Assembly (NCBI GenBank): GCA_910588285.1 | Contig: CAJUQB010000116.1 | Location: forward strand, 1-14,100 | DNA: 14,100 nt | From: an uncultured Lachnospiraceae bacterium | GTDB lineage: Bacteria; Bacillota; Clostridia; Lachnospirales; Lachnospiraceae | Reading direction: 5' to 3' | In this document: positions 1-6,741 of the stretch, piece by piece | Position numbering within the stretch: position 1 is the stretch's first letter | Layout of the letters: the number at the start of each line of letters is the position of its first letter | Notes under the pieces: generated by a model | What the model was told of the DNA's origin: nothing | What the model saw: only the letters and a program-made list of their open reading frames with translations | The model's database searches: none | Program-made: the position numbers and the translations under genes

Positions 1-72
1 GCGGTGCCGTTCACGGCTAATTTCACCTCCGCGAGGTGCGCATCCCGCCCGGAGGAATTTCCGATATCATAA
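1..72 (+). other. Possible tail of an upstream plus-strand gene
   Basis: The first 69 bases are open in frame 1 and end at a TAA (70-72) that abuts the strong hairpin at 71-112. That layout would suit the last 23 codons of a gene entering from the left and converging on the LacI-family gene. The predicted residues (ending ...EEFPIS) match no family I recognise. The open stretch is too short to prove coding, and a GGAGG at about 52-56 could be chance. Low confidence. Confidence 0.2.
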
Positions 73-112
73 AAACAGGTTCCGGCAGCGCTATCTGCCG
101 GAACCTGTTTTT
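71..112. terminator. Bidirectional intrinsic terminator after the LacI-family gene
   Basis: A perfect 18-bp inverted repeat (71-88 and 95-112) with a 6-base loop (CGCTAT). The stem core is CAGGTTCCGGCAG, flanked by A5 on one side and T5 on the other, so it has a U-tract in both directions. It lies directly beyond the LacI stop codon at 119 and can end the galactosidase-regulator transcript, and possibly a convergent gene from the left. Confidence 0.92.
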
Positions 113-118
113 CGTAGA

Positions 119-1129
119 TTATGGTATTTCATATATATGTGCAATCCGCTCCCCGGTACTCTCCCGCTCCACAAGCCTCACCGGAAGAACCGTCCGTTTT
201 GGTACCAGCTTCCCGGCCACCGCATCGTCCAGCAGGTTCAGGGCGATTTCCGCCATCTCCTTTACCGGCTGGTGTATGGTGGTGAGCTGGGGCGTTGTAA
301 GAGATGCCATCAGTACATCGTCAAAGCCAATCACTTTCATTTGCTCTGGCACCAGAATATGAAGCTTCCGGCAGATCTGCAAGGTCTGGGCAGCGATCAC
401 GTCACTGCTGGCAAATACGCCGTCCGTCTCCGGATATTTCAAAAGCGCCTCCTCAATCAGATCATTATAAGCCAGGTCATAATACTGGGCATCCTCAGTC
501 ATCAGCTCGATTACCGATACCCCCTCCCGCTCACAGACCTTTCGAAACCCCTCCGACCGCTTATCGGCAGGCATGGCAATGGAACTGATTGCCCCCACAT
601 GAAGCAGGTTCCGGCATCCGCAGGAAATGAGCTTTTCTGCCGCCAGCTCGCCTCCATGCGCATTGTCGCACTCCACGGATGCCGTTCCATTATCCAAAAA
701 GCGTTCCATGGTAATAATCGGAATATTTGCGCTGTTGAATATTTCCACAGATATGGAGCCGCTGCACAGGATAATCCCTGCCACCTGATTGCCGGTGCAC
801 ATATTGAGATATTCCTGCTCCTTTTCATCCGTGCTCTGTGAATTACATAGCAGGATCTTATACCCCCTCTTATTCGCTTCATTTTCCAGATTGCTGATCA
901 TCCCCGAAAAATAGGGATGGCGGATATGTGGGACGATCAGGCCGATTGTATTGCTGCTTTTGCTGTGAAGGGACCTTGCCACCTCATTTGGCTGATAATT
1001 CAGTTTCTTCATGGCATCATCCACTTTTTTCCTTGCCTCATCACTGATATATCCCCGATTATTCAACACCCGGGACACGGTTCCCGTGGCCAACCCCGTC
1101 TCTTTTGCTACATCCTTTAAGGTTGCCAT
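119..1129 (-). CDS. LacI/GalR-family transcriptional regulator
   Basis: A DNA-binding repressor of about 336 residues. The N-terminus MATLKDVAKETGLATGTVSR is the classic LacI helix-turn-helix (residues 3-22), followed by the hinge helix (YQPNEVARSL). The rest is a periplasmic-binding-protein-like effector domain, with typical segments IGLIVPHIRHPYFSGM, GVFASSDVIAAQ and KVIGFDDV. A GTG nine bases upstream is possible, but ATG at 1129 is preferred: AGGTGAG lies 4-5 bases ahead of it and the protein then starts as the family does. The gene follows the alpha-galactosidase by 27 bp and is surely cotranscribed with it. The likely role is a galactoside-responsive repressor of this operon and of itself. 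The effector is an inference; LacI members answer to many sugars. Confidence 0.93.
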   Translation of the reverse strand: MATLKDVAKETGLATGTVSRVLNNRGYISDEARKKVDDAMKKLNYQPNEVARSLHSKSSNTIGLIVPHIRHPYFSGMISNLENEANKRGYKILLCNSQSTDEKEQEYLNMCTGNQVAGIILCSGSISVEIFNSANIPIITMERFLDNGTASVECDNAHGGELAAEKLISCGCRNLLHVGAISSIAMPADKRSEGFRKVCEREGVSVIELMTEDAQYYDLAYNDLIEEALLKYPETDGVFASSDVIAAQTLQICRKLHILVPEQMKVIGFDDVLMASLTTPQLTTIHQPVKEMAEIALNLLDDAVAGKLVPKRTVLPVRLVERESTGERIAHIYEIP

Positions 1130-1156
1130 TTTTCTCACCTTTCCTTTATATCTGTA

Positions 1157-3343
1157 TTACTTTTTCATTCTTACAAAATGCATCTGATATGCCCGGTATT
1201 CTCCCATGGCCATCGGCAGCGGAATCCCTGATTCCATCAGAGCATCTGACGGATAGGCCTTCCCTGATTCCATATCCTGATACATACAGCCTGCCGGCAG
1301 GCCCTTCAGCTTCAGATAGCTCACCGGCCCGTTTCCATGCAATTCCAGCATCACTGCATTCACCAGAAGCTCCGATGCATCCTTTGCAAGATATTCCCAG
1401 GCTCCCACCGGTTCCTCAAAGGGATCCGTCAGCCGGTAATATATACCTTGCTGTATCAGCCCGGCATGCTGCTTATACCTTTGGATCTGATCTTTGATCT
1501 TCTCTTTTTCTTCCGAAGACAGCTTCATGGGATCCAGCTCGTAGCCAAAGGCGCCTGCCATGGCCACCACCCCGCGGGTGTCAAAAGGTGTGAAACGGCC
1601 ATTCTGATGGTTCGGCACCGCCGACACATGGGCGCCCACCGCCGAGACCGGATACCCAAAGGAGGTTCCGTACTGAATCCACACCCGGTCAATGGCATCA
1701 CTGTTATCGCTGCACCAGATCTGCGGCGTATAATAGAGCATTCCTGCGTCAAACCGTCCGCCGCCGCCGCTGCAGCCTTCAAACAGAATATCCGGGTACC
1801 GCTGTACCAGCCGCTCCAGAATGTCGTACAGCCCCAGCACATAGTCATGGAGCACACGGCCCTGGTCCTGGGTATGTCTGGAAAAACAATCCGACAGGCT
1901 GCGATTCATATCCCATTTTACATATTCAATATACCCCGAATCCAGGATCTTACACATCTGTCCGAAAATATGGTCTACCACCTGAGGATTGGAAAAATCC
2001 AGCACCAGCTGATCCCTGGCCCGAACAGGCTTGCGCCCCGGAATCGTCAGCGCCCACTCCGGATGCTTCCGAAACAAATCGCTGTCTTCATTTATTGCCT
2101 CCGGTTCAAACCAGATGCCGAATTTCAAACCCAGCTCTGTGATCCGCCGGGCCAGATGCTCCAGCGGCTCTCCCAGCTTCTCTTCGTTGGCATACCAGTC
2201 TCCCAGGCCGCTGTTGTCGCTGTCCCGTTTTCCAAACCAGCCGTCATCCAGCACCAGCATCTCAACCCCCAACTCCACTGCCTGGCGGGCCAGCTGATAA
2301 ATAGCTTCCCCATCAAAGTCCAGATAGGATGCCTCCCAGCTGTTCAAAAGCACCGGCCGCCTGATATCCCTGTACTTCCCGCGGCACAGATGTGTCCGGA
2401 AACAAATATGCAGATTCTGGGACAGCCTGGCCATCCCCTCCTGGCTGTAGGTCATCACCACCTCCGGCGCATAAAAACGTTCCCCCGGCTCAAGAGGGTA
2501 GGAAAACTGCTCATCCGACAGTCCCAGAAGCGCCCGGGTCTGGTTGAACTGATCCTTCTCCACCTCTCCCTTAAATCCGCCGCTGTATACAAAGGACATG
2601 GCATAACAGGAACCGAAGTCCTCTGTGGCACTGTGCTCTGCCAGGATCATCATCGGGTTATACTGATGGCTGGAGGTCCCTCTGCGGCTCCCGATCACCT
2701 GGCTTCCATGCCCCACCGGCATCCTCTGGAGGTTCCGTTCCATCACATGGCGTCCGTAAAAAGAGACAAAATCATACTCTCCCCCAACCCAATCCAGGCA
2801 GGCTGTCTGAAGCTTTTCCAGACAGATCCGGCTCTTTCCCCCATTGAATACCACAAGGCTTCTGGTAATGATATCAATTGCCGGCAATACGCCATACATA
2901 ATGGTTATCCCAACTCCTGTTACCGGATCTTCAAGATCAATCTCCAATGTCTGAGCCTCCCCGCTGCTGGCATACACCGCCGGAAGTCCGGGAATGGAGT
3001 ATTTTCCATCCAGGATACGATAGCCCTGATAGCGGAATACTCCTCCGTAGGAACCGTCTCCATTCTTCACAACGACTGCCGGGCTGCGGTAATCTCCCGT
3101 CCCGTTGCTGGGAAGCTCCTGGGGCAAAACGTCCAGAGAATAGGTCCTGTCACTGCCCGCCTCATAAGGATTGCCGGAAAACCCCCTGTCAGCATAATGC
3201 AGCAGATAATCCATACATCCTTCTGTCCTGCGTCCATAATAGAGATGAAGAAGAAACCCATAGGGATCCACCTTCATTTGATACGTGGAATTCCCGGTAT
3301 GCAATGTGAAAAGCCGCTCTTTTTCGTCATAAATAATTCCCAT
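1157..3343 (-). CDS. Alpha-galactosidase, glycoside hydrolase family 36
   Basis: Hydrolyses terminal alpha-1,6-galactose from oligosaccharides such as melibiose, raffinose and stachyose, with retention of configuration. The 728-residue length is normal for the bacterial GH36 tetrameric type. Visible motifs are LDDGWFGKR (about 365), GIWFEPE (about 410), the nucleophile in YVKWDMNRS (Asp478), the glycine-rich FEGCSGGGGRFD (about 521), and the acid/base in WCSDNSDA (Asp546). No signal peptide is seen, so it should be cytoplasmic and act on imported sugar. I chose ATG 3343 over ATG 3349 because AAGGAG is 7 bases from the former and only 1 from the latter, and family members begin M-x-I-I-Y/F. 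It is the first gene of an operon with the LacI-family regulator. No sugar transporter is in the window. Confidence 0.96.
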   Translation of the reverse strand: MGIIYDEKERLFTLHTGNSTYQMKVDPYGFLLHLYYGRRTEGCMDYLLHYADRGFSGNPYEAGSDRTYSLDVLPQELPSNGTGDYRSPAVVVKNGDGSYGGVFRYQGYRILDGKYSIPGLPAVYASSGEAQTLEIDLEDPVTGVGITIMYGVLPAIDIITRSLVVFNGGKSRICLEKLQTACLDWVGGEYDFVSFYGRHVMERNLQRMPVGHGSQVIGSRRGTSSHQYNPMMILAEHSATEDFGSCYAMSFVYSGGFKGEVEKDQFNQTRALLGLSDEQFSYPLEPGERFYAPEVVMTYSQEGMARLSQNLHICFRTHLCRGKYRDIRRPVLLNSWEASYLDFDGEAIYQLARQAVELGVEMLVLDDGWFGKRDSDNSGLGDWYANEEKLGEPLEHLARRITELGLKFGIWFEPEAINEDSDLFRKHPEWALTIPGRKPVRARDQLVLDFSNPQVVDHIFGQMCKILDSGYIEYVKWDMNRSLSDCFSRHTQDQGRVLHDYVLGLYDILERLVQRYPDILFEGCSGGGGRFDAGMLYYTPQIWCSDNSDAIDRVWIQYGTSFGYPVSAVGAHVSAVPNHQNGRFTPFDTRGVVAMAGAFGYELDPMKLSSEEKEKIKDQIQRYKQHAGLIQQGIYYRLTDPFEEPVGAWEYLAKDASELLVNAVMLELHGNGPVSYLKLKGLPAGCMYQDMESGKAYPSDALMESGIPLPMAMGEYRAYQMHFVRMKK

Positions 3344-3362
3344 ATTCATTCTCCTTCTATGT

Positions 3363-3377
3363 GTTCATCGTTTGCAT
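3363..3377 (-). promoter_or_regulatory. cre/LacI-type operator ahead of the alpha-galactosidase
   Basis: On the minus strand the 15-mer ATGCAAACGATGAAC lies between the probable promoter and the ribosome binding site (AAGGAG at about 3351-3356). It contains the TGNAANCG core shared by CcpA cre sites and many LacI-family operators; the 3' half fits less well. Its position would suit roadblock repression by CcpA or by the LacI-family protein of this operon. AT-rich -10 candidates (TAGAAT or TATAGT, about 3387-3400) lie upstream, but I see no good -35. Confidence 0.45.
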
Positions 3378-3422
3378 ACTCTTACTATAGATTCTATCAC
3401 AAAACTCTCATCTCTGGTATAC

Positions 3423-3436
3423 AGAACATACGTTCT
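3423..3436. promoter_or_regulatory. LexA (SOS)-like box, orphan
   Basis: AGAACATACGTTCT has 5-bp inverted arms around ATAC and contains GAACATACGTTC, a full match to the Gram-positive LexA/DinR core GAACNNNNGTTC. No DNA-repair gene follows on either strand. A TATACA (3418-3423) overlapping the box could be a plus-strand -10. A small inverted repeat (3450-3468, arms ATCGATG) follows. Most likely a leftover promoter from deleted mobile DNA, or a control site for something outside this view. Confidence 0.45.
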
Positions 3437-3437
3437 T

Positions 3438-3670
3438 ACCAAAATCCAAATCGATGGACTTCATCGATATCACAAGGCTCATGCCGTCAGCTTGACGATT
3501 CGGATCATGAAGAACACGGAGCAGGACATATTACAGAAGTTGGACAACGTTAGGGAAAAGACGCAAGAAGTTTTTTTGCGAGTGATTATCAAAAGCCATA
3601 GCCAAAATTTCCTGTACCTTCCAAGTATCATTTTGACTGACTGTGTTTTAAAAAATTTTTCGGCTTCATT
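3438..3670. other. Intergenic scar with degenerate coding remnants
   Basis: About 230 bases between the LexA-like box and the NUDIX gene end, with no intact gene. On the minus strand an open stretch from about 3630 to a TAA at 3531-3533 reads like a protein tail (DTWKVQEILAMAFDNHSQ..., ending FPNVVQLL) but has no start codon and is closed by a stop just upstream. On the plus strand a 57-codon ATG frame (3507-3680, MKNTEQDILQKLDNV...) is also open. Neither is recognised. Base composition turns AT-rich here, so this looks like the left edge of the inserted block. Confidence 0.4.
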
Positions 3671-4102
3671 TTATAAATAGCCCCGCCTCTTTGCTTCGCT
3701 AATCAAATGTGGTTGGATATCAGGATATGTCCATCTTTCCGGCAATCCGTCCATTATGGTGATTTTCTCAATTTCACTATGTAACTCTGTTTCAAAACAT
3801 TTGATATTGGCAAAGAACAACATCCCAAAAGATTCATCTCCTTGGTTCAAATTATCAGGTGCTGTAACGGAATATACGCAGACAGGTTCTATATCAAATT
3901 CCAAAGCGCCTGTTTCCTCATACAATTCCCGTTTTGCTGTATCTATTATATTTTCCTGACTCTCCCGATGACCTCCGGGTACTTCCCATGTATCTCTGTC
4001 TTTATGTTTGCAAAAAATGTACTTATTCTGCGTTTTGGATATTATAACTGCAAATTTAAGCAATTCGTCCTCTATGTGTTCATAAAATTTCACTTCTGTC
4101 AT
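3671..4102 (-). CDS. NUDIX hydrolase
   Basis: A 143-residue NUDIX enzyme, which cleaves a nucleoside diphosphate linked to another group using Mg2+. The Nudix box is perfect: G44-x5-E50-x7-R58-E59-L-x-E-E-x-G65. The longest open frame starts at 4258, but ATG 4102 is chosen because GGAGGG sits 9 bases before it and MTEVKFYE... is a natural start for this family. No membrane segment or signal is seen. It is the last gene of an AT-rich HAD-GNAT-NUDIX set. The substrate cannot be read from sequence; 8-oxo-dGTP clean-up, sugar nucleotides or an antibiotic-like compound are all possible. Confidence 0.9.
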   Translation of the reverse strand: MTEVKFYEHIEDELLKFAVIISKTQNKYIFCKHKDRDTWEVPGGHRESQENIIDTAKRELYEETGALEFDIEPVCVYSVTAPDNLNQGDESFGMLFFANIKCFETELHSEIEKITIMDGLPERWTYPDIQPHLISEAKRRGYL

Positions 4103-4258
4103 TTTAGTTATCCCTCCATTTTTATCCTTTAATGCTTTAACATCCGGCAGCTTCATCCCGACTTTAATCATGCCAGCAGCATACTTTATAGTTGCACGAT
4201 TCAAGTTTGGCTTTGCGAAATAAAAGTCACGTCGTTTCCCCTGCCACGCTATATCCAT
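4103..4258 (-). other. In-frame, protein-like leader before the NUDIX start
   Basis: These 52 codons are open and in frame with the NUDIX gene, beginning with an ATG that overlaps the GNAT stop (ATGGATATAG). The predicted residues (for example RATIKYAAGMIKVGMK) look protein-like but are not recognised, and no Shine-Dalgarno site precedes the first ATG at a normal distance. It may be a non-coding spacer, a remnant of a lost gene, or a translationally coupled N-terminal extension. I favour spacer or remnant because the internal start has a strong ribosome site. Confidence 0.35.
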
Positions 4259-4683
4259 TGAATAAATGCTGTTTTATCGTCACTGTTGTACCCTGCCTTT
4301 CTGTAAAAATCCAATGTACCTTTTTTCTTAGAGCCCGTGAGCAGCATCATTTTATAGCAGTTTTCTTTTATGGCAATCTCTTTTGCGTAATCTAAGCACT
4401 GCGTTGCCAGTCCTCTTTTTCTGAACTTTTCATCAGTTATTACATTTTCAATAAAAGCATACGGCTGCTGGTTGTGCGTCAGGTTGGGAATGATGATGCA
4501 GACACAGGAAGATACGATTTCCCCATTTTCTTCAGCGACAATCACATGATGATTTTTATCCTGAAAAATATTGTTCCAAATCTGTAATAGTTCAACGGTC
4601 TTTTCCGGCATGGGATTATTGTGTAACTGCATATATAATCTTAATAAACCGTCTAAATCATCTTTCAAGATTTCCCTAATCAT
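4249..4683 (-). CDS. GNAT-family N-acetyltransferase
   Basis: A 144-residue single-domain acetyltransferase that would move an acetyl group from acetyl-CoA to an amine. Motif A is visible as ENVITDEKFRKRGLATQCL (about 79-97), with R88-x-x-G91-x-A93 forming the pyrophosphate loop. The C-terminal FYRKAGYNSDDKTAF block is the usual GNAT motif B region. GTG at 4692 is in frame, but ATG 4683 is preferred, with GGAAGG 9 bases upstream. The gene follows the HAD gene by 65 bp and precedes NUDIX by 146 bp. The substrate is unknown; small GNATs in acquired cassettes often modify drugs, but nothing here identifies a known resistance enzyme. Confidence 0.9.
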   Translation of the reverse strand: MIREILKDDLDGLLRLYMQLHNNPMPEKTVELLQIWNNIFQDKNHHVIVAEENGEIVSSCVCIIIPNLTHNQQPYAFIENVITDEKFRKRGLATQCLDYAKEIAIKENCYKMMLLTGSKKKGTLDFYRKAGYNSDDKTAFIQWI

Positions 4684-4748
4684 ATATACCACCCTTCCGT
4701 ATTATCCATTCATCATTAAATTCTTTTAAAAATCCACGCATATATTCC

Positions 4749-5525
4749 TCAAATGATCCATTTTTCTAAATAAGCGGCTACGCCATCCTCCTCATTGGAA
4801 AGTGTGATATCATCAGCAATGTCTTTGACCTCTTGTACCGCATTATCCATCGCAACACCAATGCCGCATAGCTTTAACATACCTATATCTGCATAATCAT
4901 CTCCAAAAGCAGCAATTTCCGATACATCTGCATGACATGCTTCACATACTGCTAATATTGCCTTTTCCTTTGTAATCCCGTTTTTCGTAAACTTATACCA
5001 GTCGCCATCCGAAAAATGCTGGCTGTCAAGCTCTGAAAAGTGTTCACACAATTTCTGTGCCAAGTTAGGACGGCGTATCTCAACACATATCTTCAAAGCT
5101 TCGTGCTTAAAGTCTGCAAAGTCCGTATATATACTATCTCCCCAGCTTTTATCCTGCTCTTTGGGATCGGTTTTATAATTCCAATAATGTGCCTCTAATG
5201 TGTCAACCGTAATTTCACAATCCATACCGCATATTTTTCTTGCTGACCCTATAAAGTTTTTTGTCTCTATTGACGTAAAGGAAGAAGAACAGATAATTTT
5301 TTCGCTTACCCGTACCAATGCCCCTCCGCTGGAAATAAGAATATCTGGCTTCATTTTTCTTAAAAAGCCCAAACAATTTTGTTCTCCCCTTGATGTTGAA
5401 ATGCCGATTAAATACCCGCATTTTTTACATTTGCATAATATTTCTAATGTATATTCAGATAAGGTTTTATCATTTCTTAACAAAGTGCCGTCTAAATCAA
5501 AAATAAATATTCGGGGTTTTCTCAT
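4749..5525 (-). CDS. Cof-type HAD-superfamily hydrolase (subfamily IIB)
   Basis: A cytoplasmic 258-residue phosphatase of the haloacid dehalogenase fold, probably acting on sugar phosphates or other small phosphorylated metabolites. All four motifs are present: I FIFDLDGTLL (nucleophile Asp10, Asp12), II GISTSRG (Ser/Thr 43-45), III ITKEKAI (Lys186) and IV FGDDYADIGML (Asp209/Asp210). The large insert between motifs II and III is the type IIB cap. The frame is open back to 5606, but ATG 5525 fits the family start (MRKPRIFIFDLDGT) and has GGAGG 8 bases before it. It is the first gene of the AT-rich set; its composition differs from the galactosidase and kinase genes, which suggests transfer. 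Confidence 0.92.
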   Translation of the reverse strand: MRKPRIFIFDLDGTLLRNDKTLSEYTLEILCKCKKCGYLIGISTSRGEQNCLGFLRKMKPDILISSGGALVRVSEKIICSSSFTSIETKNFIGSARKICGMDCEITVDTLEAHYWNYKTDPKEQDKSWGDSIYTDFADFKHEALKICVEIRRPNLAQKLCEHFSELDSQHFSDGDWYKFTKNGITKEKAILAVCEACHADVSEIAAFGDDYADIGMLKLCGIGVAMDNAVQEVKDIADDITLSNEEDGVAAYLEKWII

Positions 5526-5610
5526 TATGTGTTCCTCCAAAAGCCAAGCTCTTTTAAACCTGTGCCATGAATCTATGATAACACATTCTTTTTCATTTAT
5601 CACCAAGAAA

Positions 5611-5626
5611 TTGTTAAGTATAACAA
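5611..5626. promoter_or_regulatory. Palindrome upstream of the HAD gene, possible operator
   Basis: TTGTTAAGTATAACAA has perfect 6-bp arms with a 4-bp centre, about 85 bases before the HAD start codon. Its position fits a repressor site at the promoter of the HAD-GNAT-NUDIX set, but AT-rich palindromes are common and no cognate regulator is nearby. Confidence 0.3.
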
Positions 5627-5663
5627 AGACCGGGAACAGCTTCGCATGGTAAGAATTTTATAG

Positions 5664-5685
5664 TCTGCCCCTTTTCTGCCCCTTT
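5664..5685. repeat. Tandem 11-bp repeat
   Basis: Two perfect head-to-tail copies of TCTGCCCCTTT, followed by TTT. Read on the minus strand the unit encodes GAEKGQT-like residues. It sits at the composition change between the AT-rich block and the more GC-rich neighbouring genes. Confidence 0.7.
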
Positions 5686-5697
5686 TTTCTTATATCA

Positions 5698-5746
5698 AAC
5701 AGCGGAAGCACCTGCAAACCCAAGGTTTGCAAGCACTTCCGCTGTT
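5698..5746. repeat. Long interrupted hairpin at the island border
   Basis: Outer arms AACAGCGGAAG / CTTCCGCTGTT (11 bp) and inner arms TGCAAACC / GGTTTGCA (8 bp) are separated by a 4x4 internal loop, with a CAA terminal loop. The complementarity continues loosely outward (CCCCTTTTT...TATA against TATAAAAAGGGG). There is no immediate U-tract on either strand, so it is not a textbook terminator; it could be a weak bidirectional terminator, a recombination site or a mobile element end. Confidence 0.6.
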
Positions 5747-5947
5747 CTTATAAAAAGGGGAGGATAAGTATTTAACTTTATCTTTGGTAATTCCGGTGAG
5801 AAATGGGTGGGGGCCTTCATCTCTCATCCGGTATCTATAGTATTACCGCCCCTGCATGTTTTATTCAGCTTTATTTATTTTTTCTTCAAATTTTTTCAGA
5901 AATAAATAGATAAGAAATTGTATAGGTTTCCGGATTGTCTATTTTCC

Positions 5948-6718
5948 TTAAAAAAGTGAATTAAAAAGCTTCCCAACCATACTGTAGCTGTTAAGGCTGC
6001 CGTAGGGGCTGTAGCTGCTGTATGAACTGTAGCTGCTATAGGGGCTGTAGCCGCCATAGCCTCCAAAGCCGCCATAAGAGCCCAAGCCATAGTTACGGTA
6101 TCTGGCATTGGTCTGGCTGGATACGGCGTCTGCCTCTACATAGATGCTCTTCACGGAAGCTTCCCCCACGAAGCTGTTGGCGCCGCCAAAGGCCTTTGTC
6201 ACCGCCGCAGCGTCTGCGCCGGCCAATGTCTTCTCGTTGAGCACAAGCTTGCCGTCCTTACCTGCCGTGATGCCCACGGCTGCCAGCTCTTCCTTATGAT
6301 TGGCAAAGCTGTTGTTCAGCTGGTTTTGATAAATCAGGCTGGTGCTTCCGCCCATACTCTGCATCTGGTCTACCATTGCATTGTAGTCGTCCACAAAATT
6401 CCTGGCATCCGTTTTCACTTCCTTGCCGCTGCGCTCCTTGCCGTTCATCAGCACATTTGCATGGGTGCGTACATTCTGGGCCGCTGTCTTGGTATCCTCA
6501 TACATCTGATTCAGCTTGGCCGCTGCTGTCAGGCTGCTGGTGCGTCCTGTGCTGTAGGATGAGCCATAACGACCTACTCCATAGGCAGAATTGACGCCAT
6601 AGGCAGAGCCGGTACGGCTGGTTCCATACTTGGAACTGGTGCTGCTGGTGCGGCTTGACATCAGCCGCTGCATCATCATGGAATTCATGTAGCTCTGTGC
6701 AATTCCTGTTACTCGCAT
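5948..6718 (-). CDS. FliD C-terminal-like protein with Gly/Tyr/Ser-rich ends
   Basis: A 256-residue protein in three parts. Residues 1-62 are Ser/Thr/Tyr/Gly-rich with repeats of SAYGV. Residues about 63-200 are a predicted helical domain. Its NFVDDYNAMVDQMQS (107-121) and AAVGITAGKDGKLVLNEKTL (146-165), then AVTKAFGG, resemble the C-terminal domain of the flagellar filament cap FliD. Residues 208-247 are a low-complexity tail with GGYGGY and YSSYSSYSSYSPYGS. No signal peptide or membrane anchor is seen; FliD itself leaves by the flagellar secretion route, but no flagellar genes are here. The start is firm: AAAGGAGG is 6 bases ahead of ATG 6718. It has its own promoter and lies 117 bp beyond the kinase gene. 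The fold call is by pattern only and the function is unknown; a surface or assembly protein is a guess. Confidence 0.8.
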   Translation of the reverse strand: MRVTGIAQSYMNSMMMQRLMSSRTSSTSSKYGTSRTGSAYGVNSAYGVGRYGSSYSTGRTSSLTAAAKLNQMYEDTKTAAQNVRTHANVLMNGKERSGKEVKTDARNFVDDYNAMVDQMQSMGGSTSLIYQNQLNNSFANHKEELAAVGITAGKDGKLVLNEKTLAGADAAAVTKAFGGANSFVGEASVKSIYVEADAVSSQTNARYRNYGLGSYGGFGGYGGYSPYSSYSSYSSYSPYGSLNSYSMVGKLFNSLF

Positions 6719-6741
6719 AAAATCCCTCCTTTCATTACCTA

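Larger units (their letters stand above)
5526..5947. other. Intergenic region between the HAD and FliD-like genes
   Basis: About 420 bases without a convincing gene. From the HAD side it holds the HAD leader; a 6-4-6 palindrome TTGTTA-N4-TAACAA (5611-5626), a possible operator; a perfect tandem 11-bp repeat TCTGCCCCTTT (5664-5674 and 5675-5685); a long hairpin (5698-5746) with outer T-rich/A-rich arms; and an AT-rich stretch to the FliD-like stop. On the minus strand the bases around 5625-5690 read KKKGAEKGQT... then a stop, resembling the tail of a tyrosine integrase. I infer a right border of inserted DNA. Confidence 0.5.

Noticed and set aside
137..841. Plus-strand frame opposite the LacI-family gene
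   Set aside because: The opposite strand encodes a complete LacI-family protein with strong start signals; this frame has no motif and is a shadow.
1337..3553. A 738-codon open frame on the plus strand opposite the alpha-galactosidase
   Set aside because: It mirrors a GH36 gene whose catalytic motifs are all intact on the minus strand; the plus-strand product has no recognisable domain and no ribosome site. Antisense shadow in GC-rich coding DNA.
3372..3680. 102-codon plus-strand frame downstream of the LexA-like box as an SOS gene
   Set aside because: No recognised SOS family, no clear ribosome site at the first ATG, and overlap with the galactosidase control region. The later ATG at 3507 remains only a weak possibility.
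5698..5746. tRNA or other known structured RNA at the hairpin
   Set aside because: It forms a single interrupted stem, not a cloverleaf, and carries no conserved tRNA or riboswitch core that I can see.
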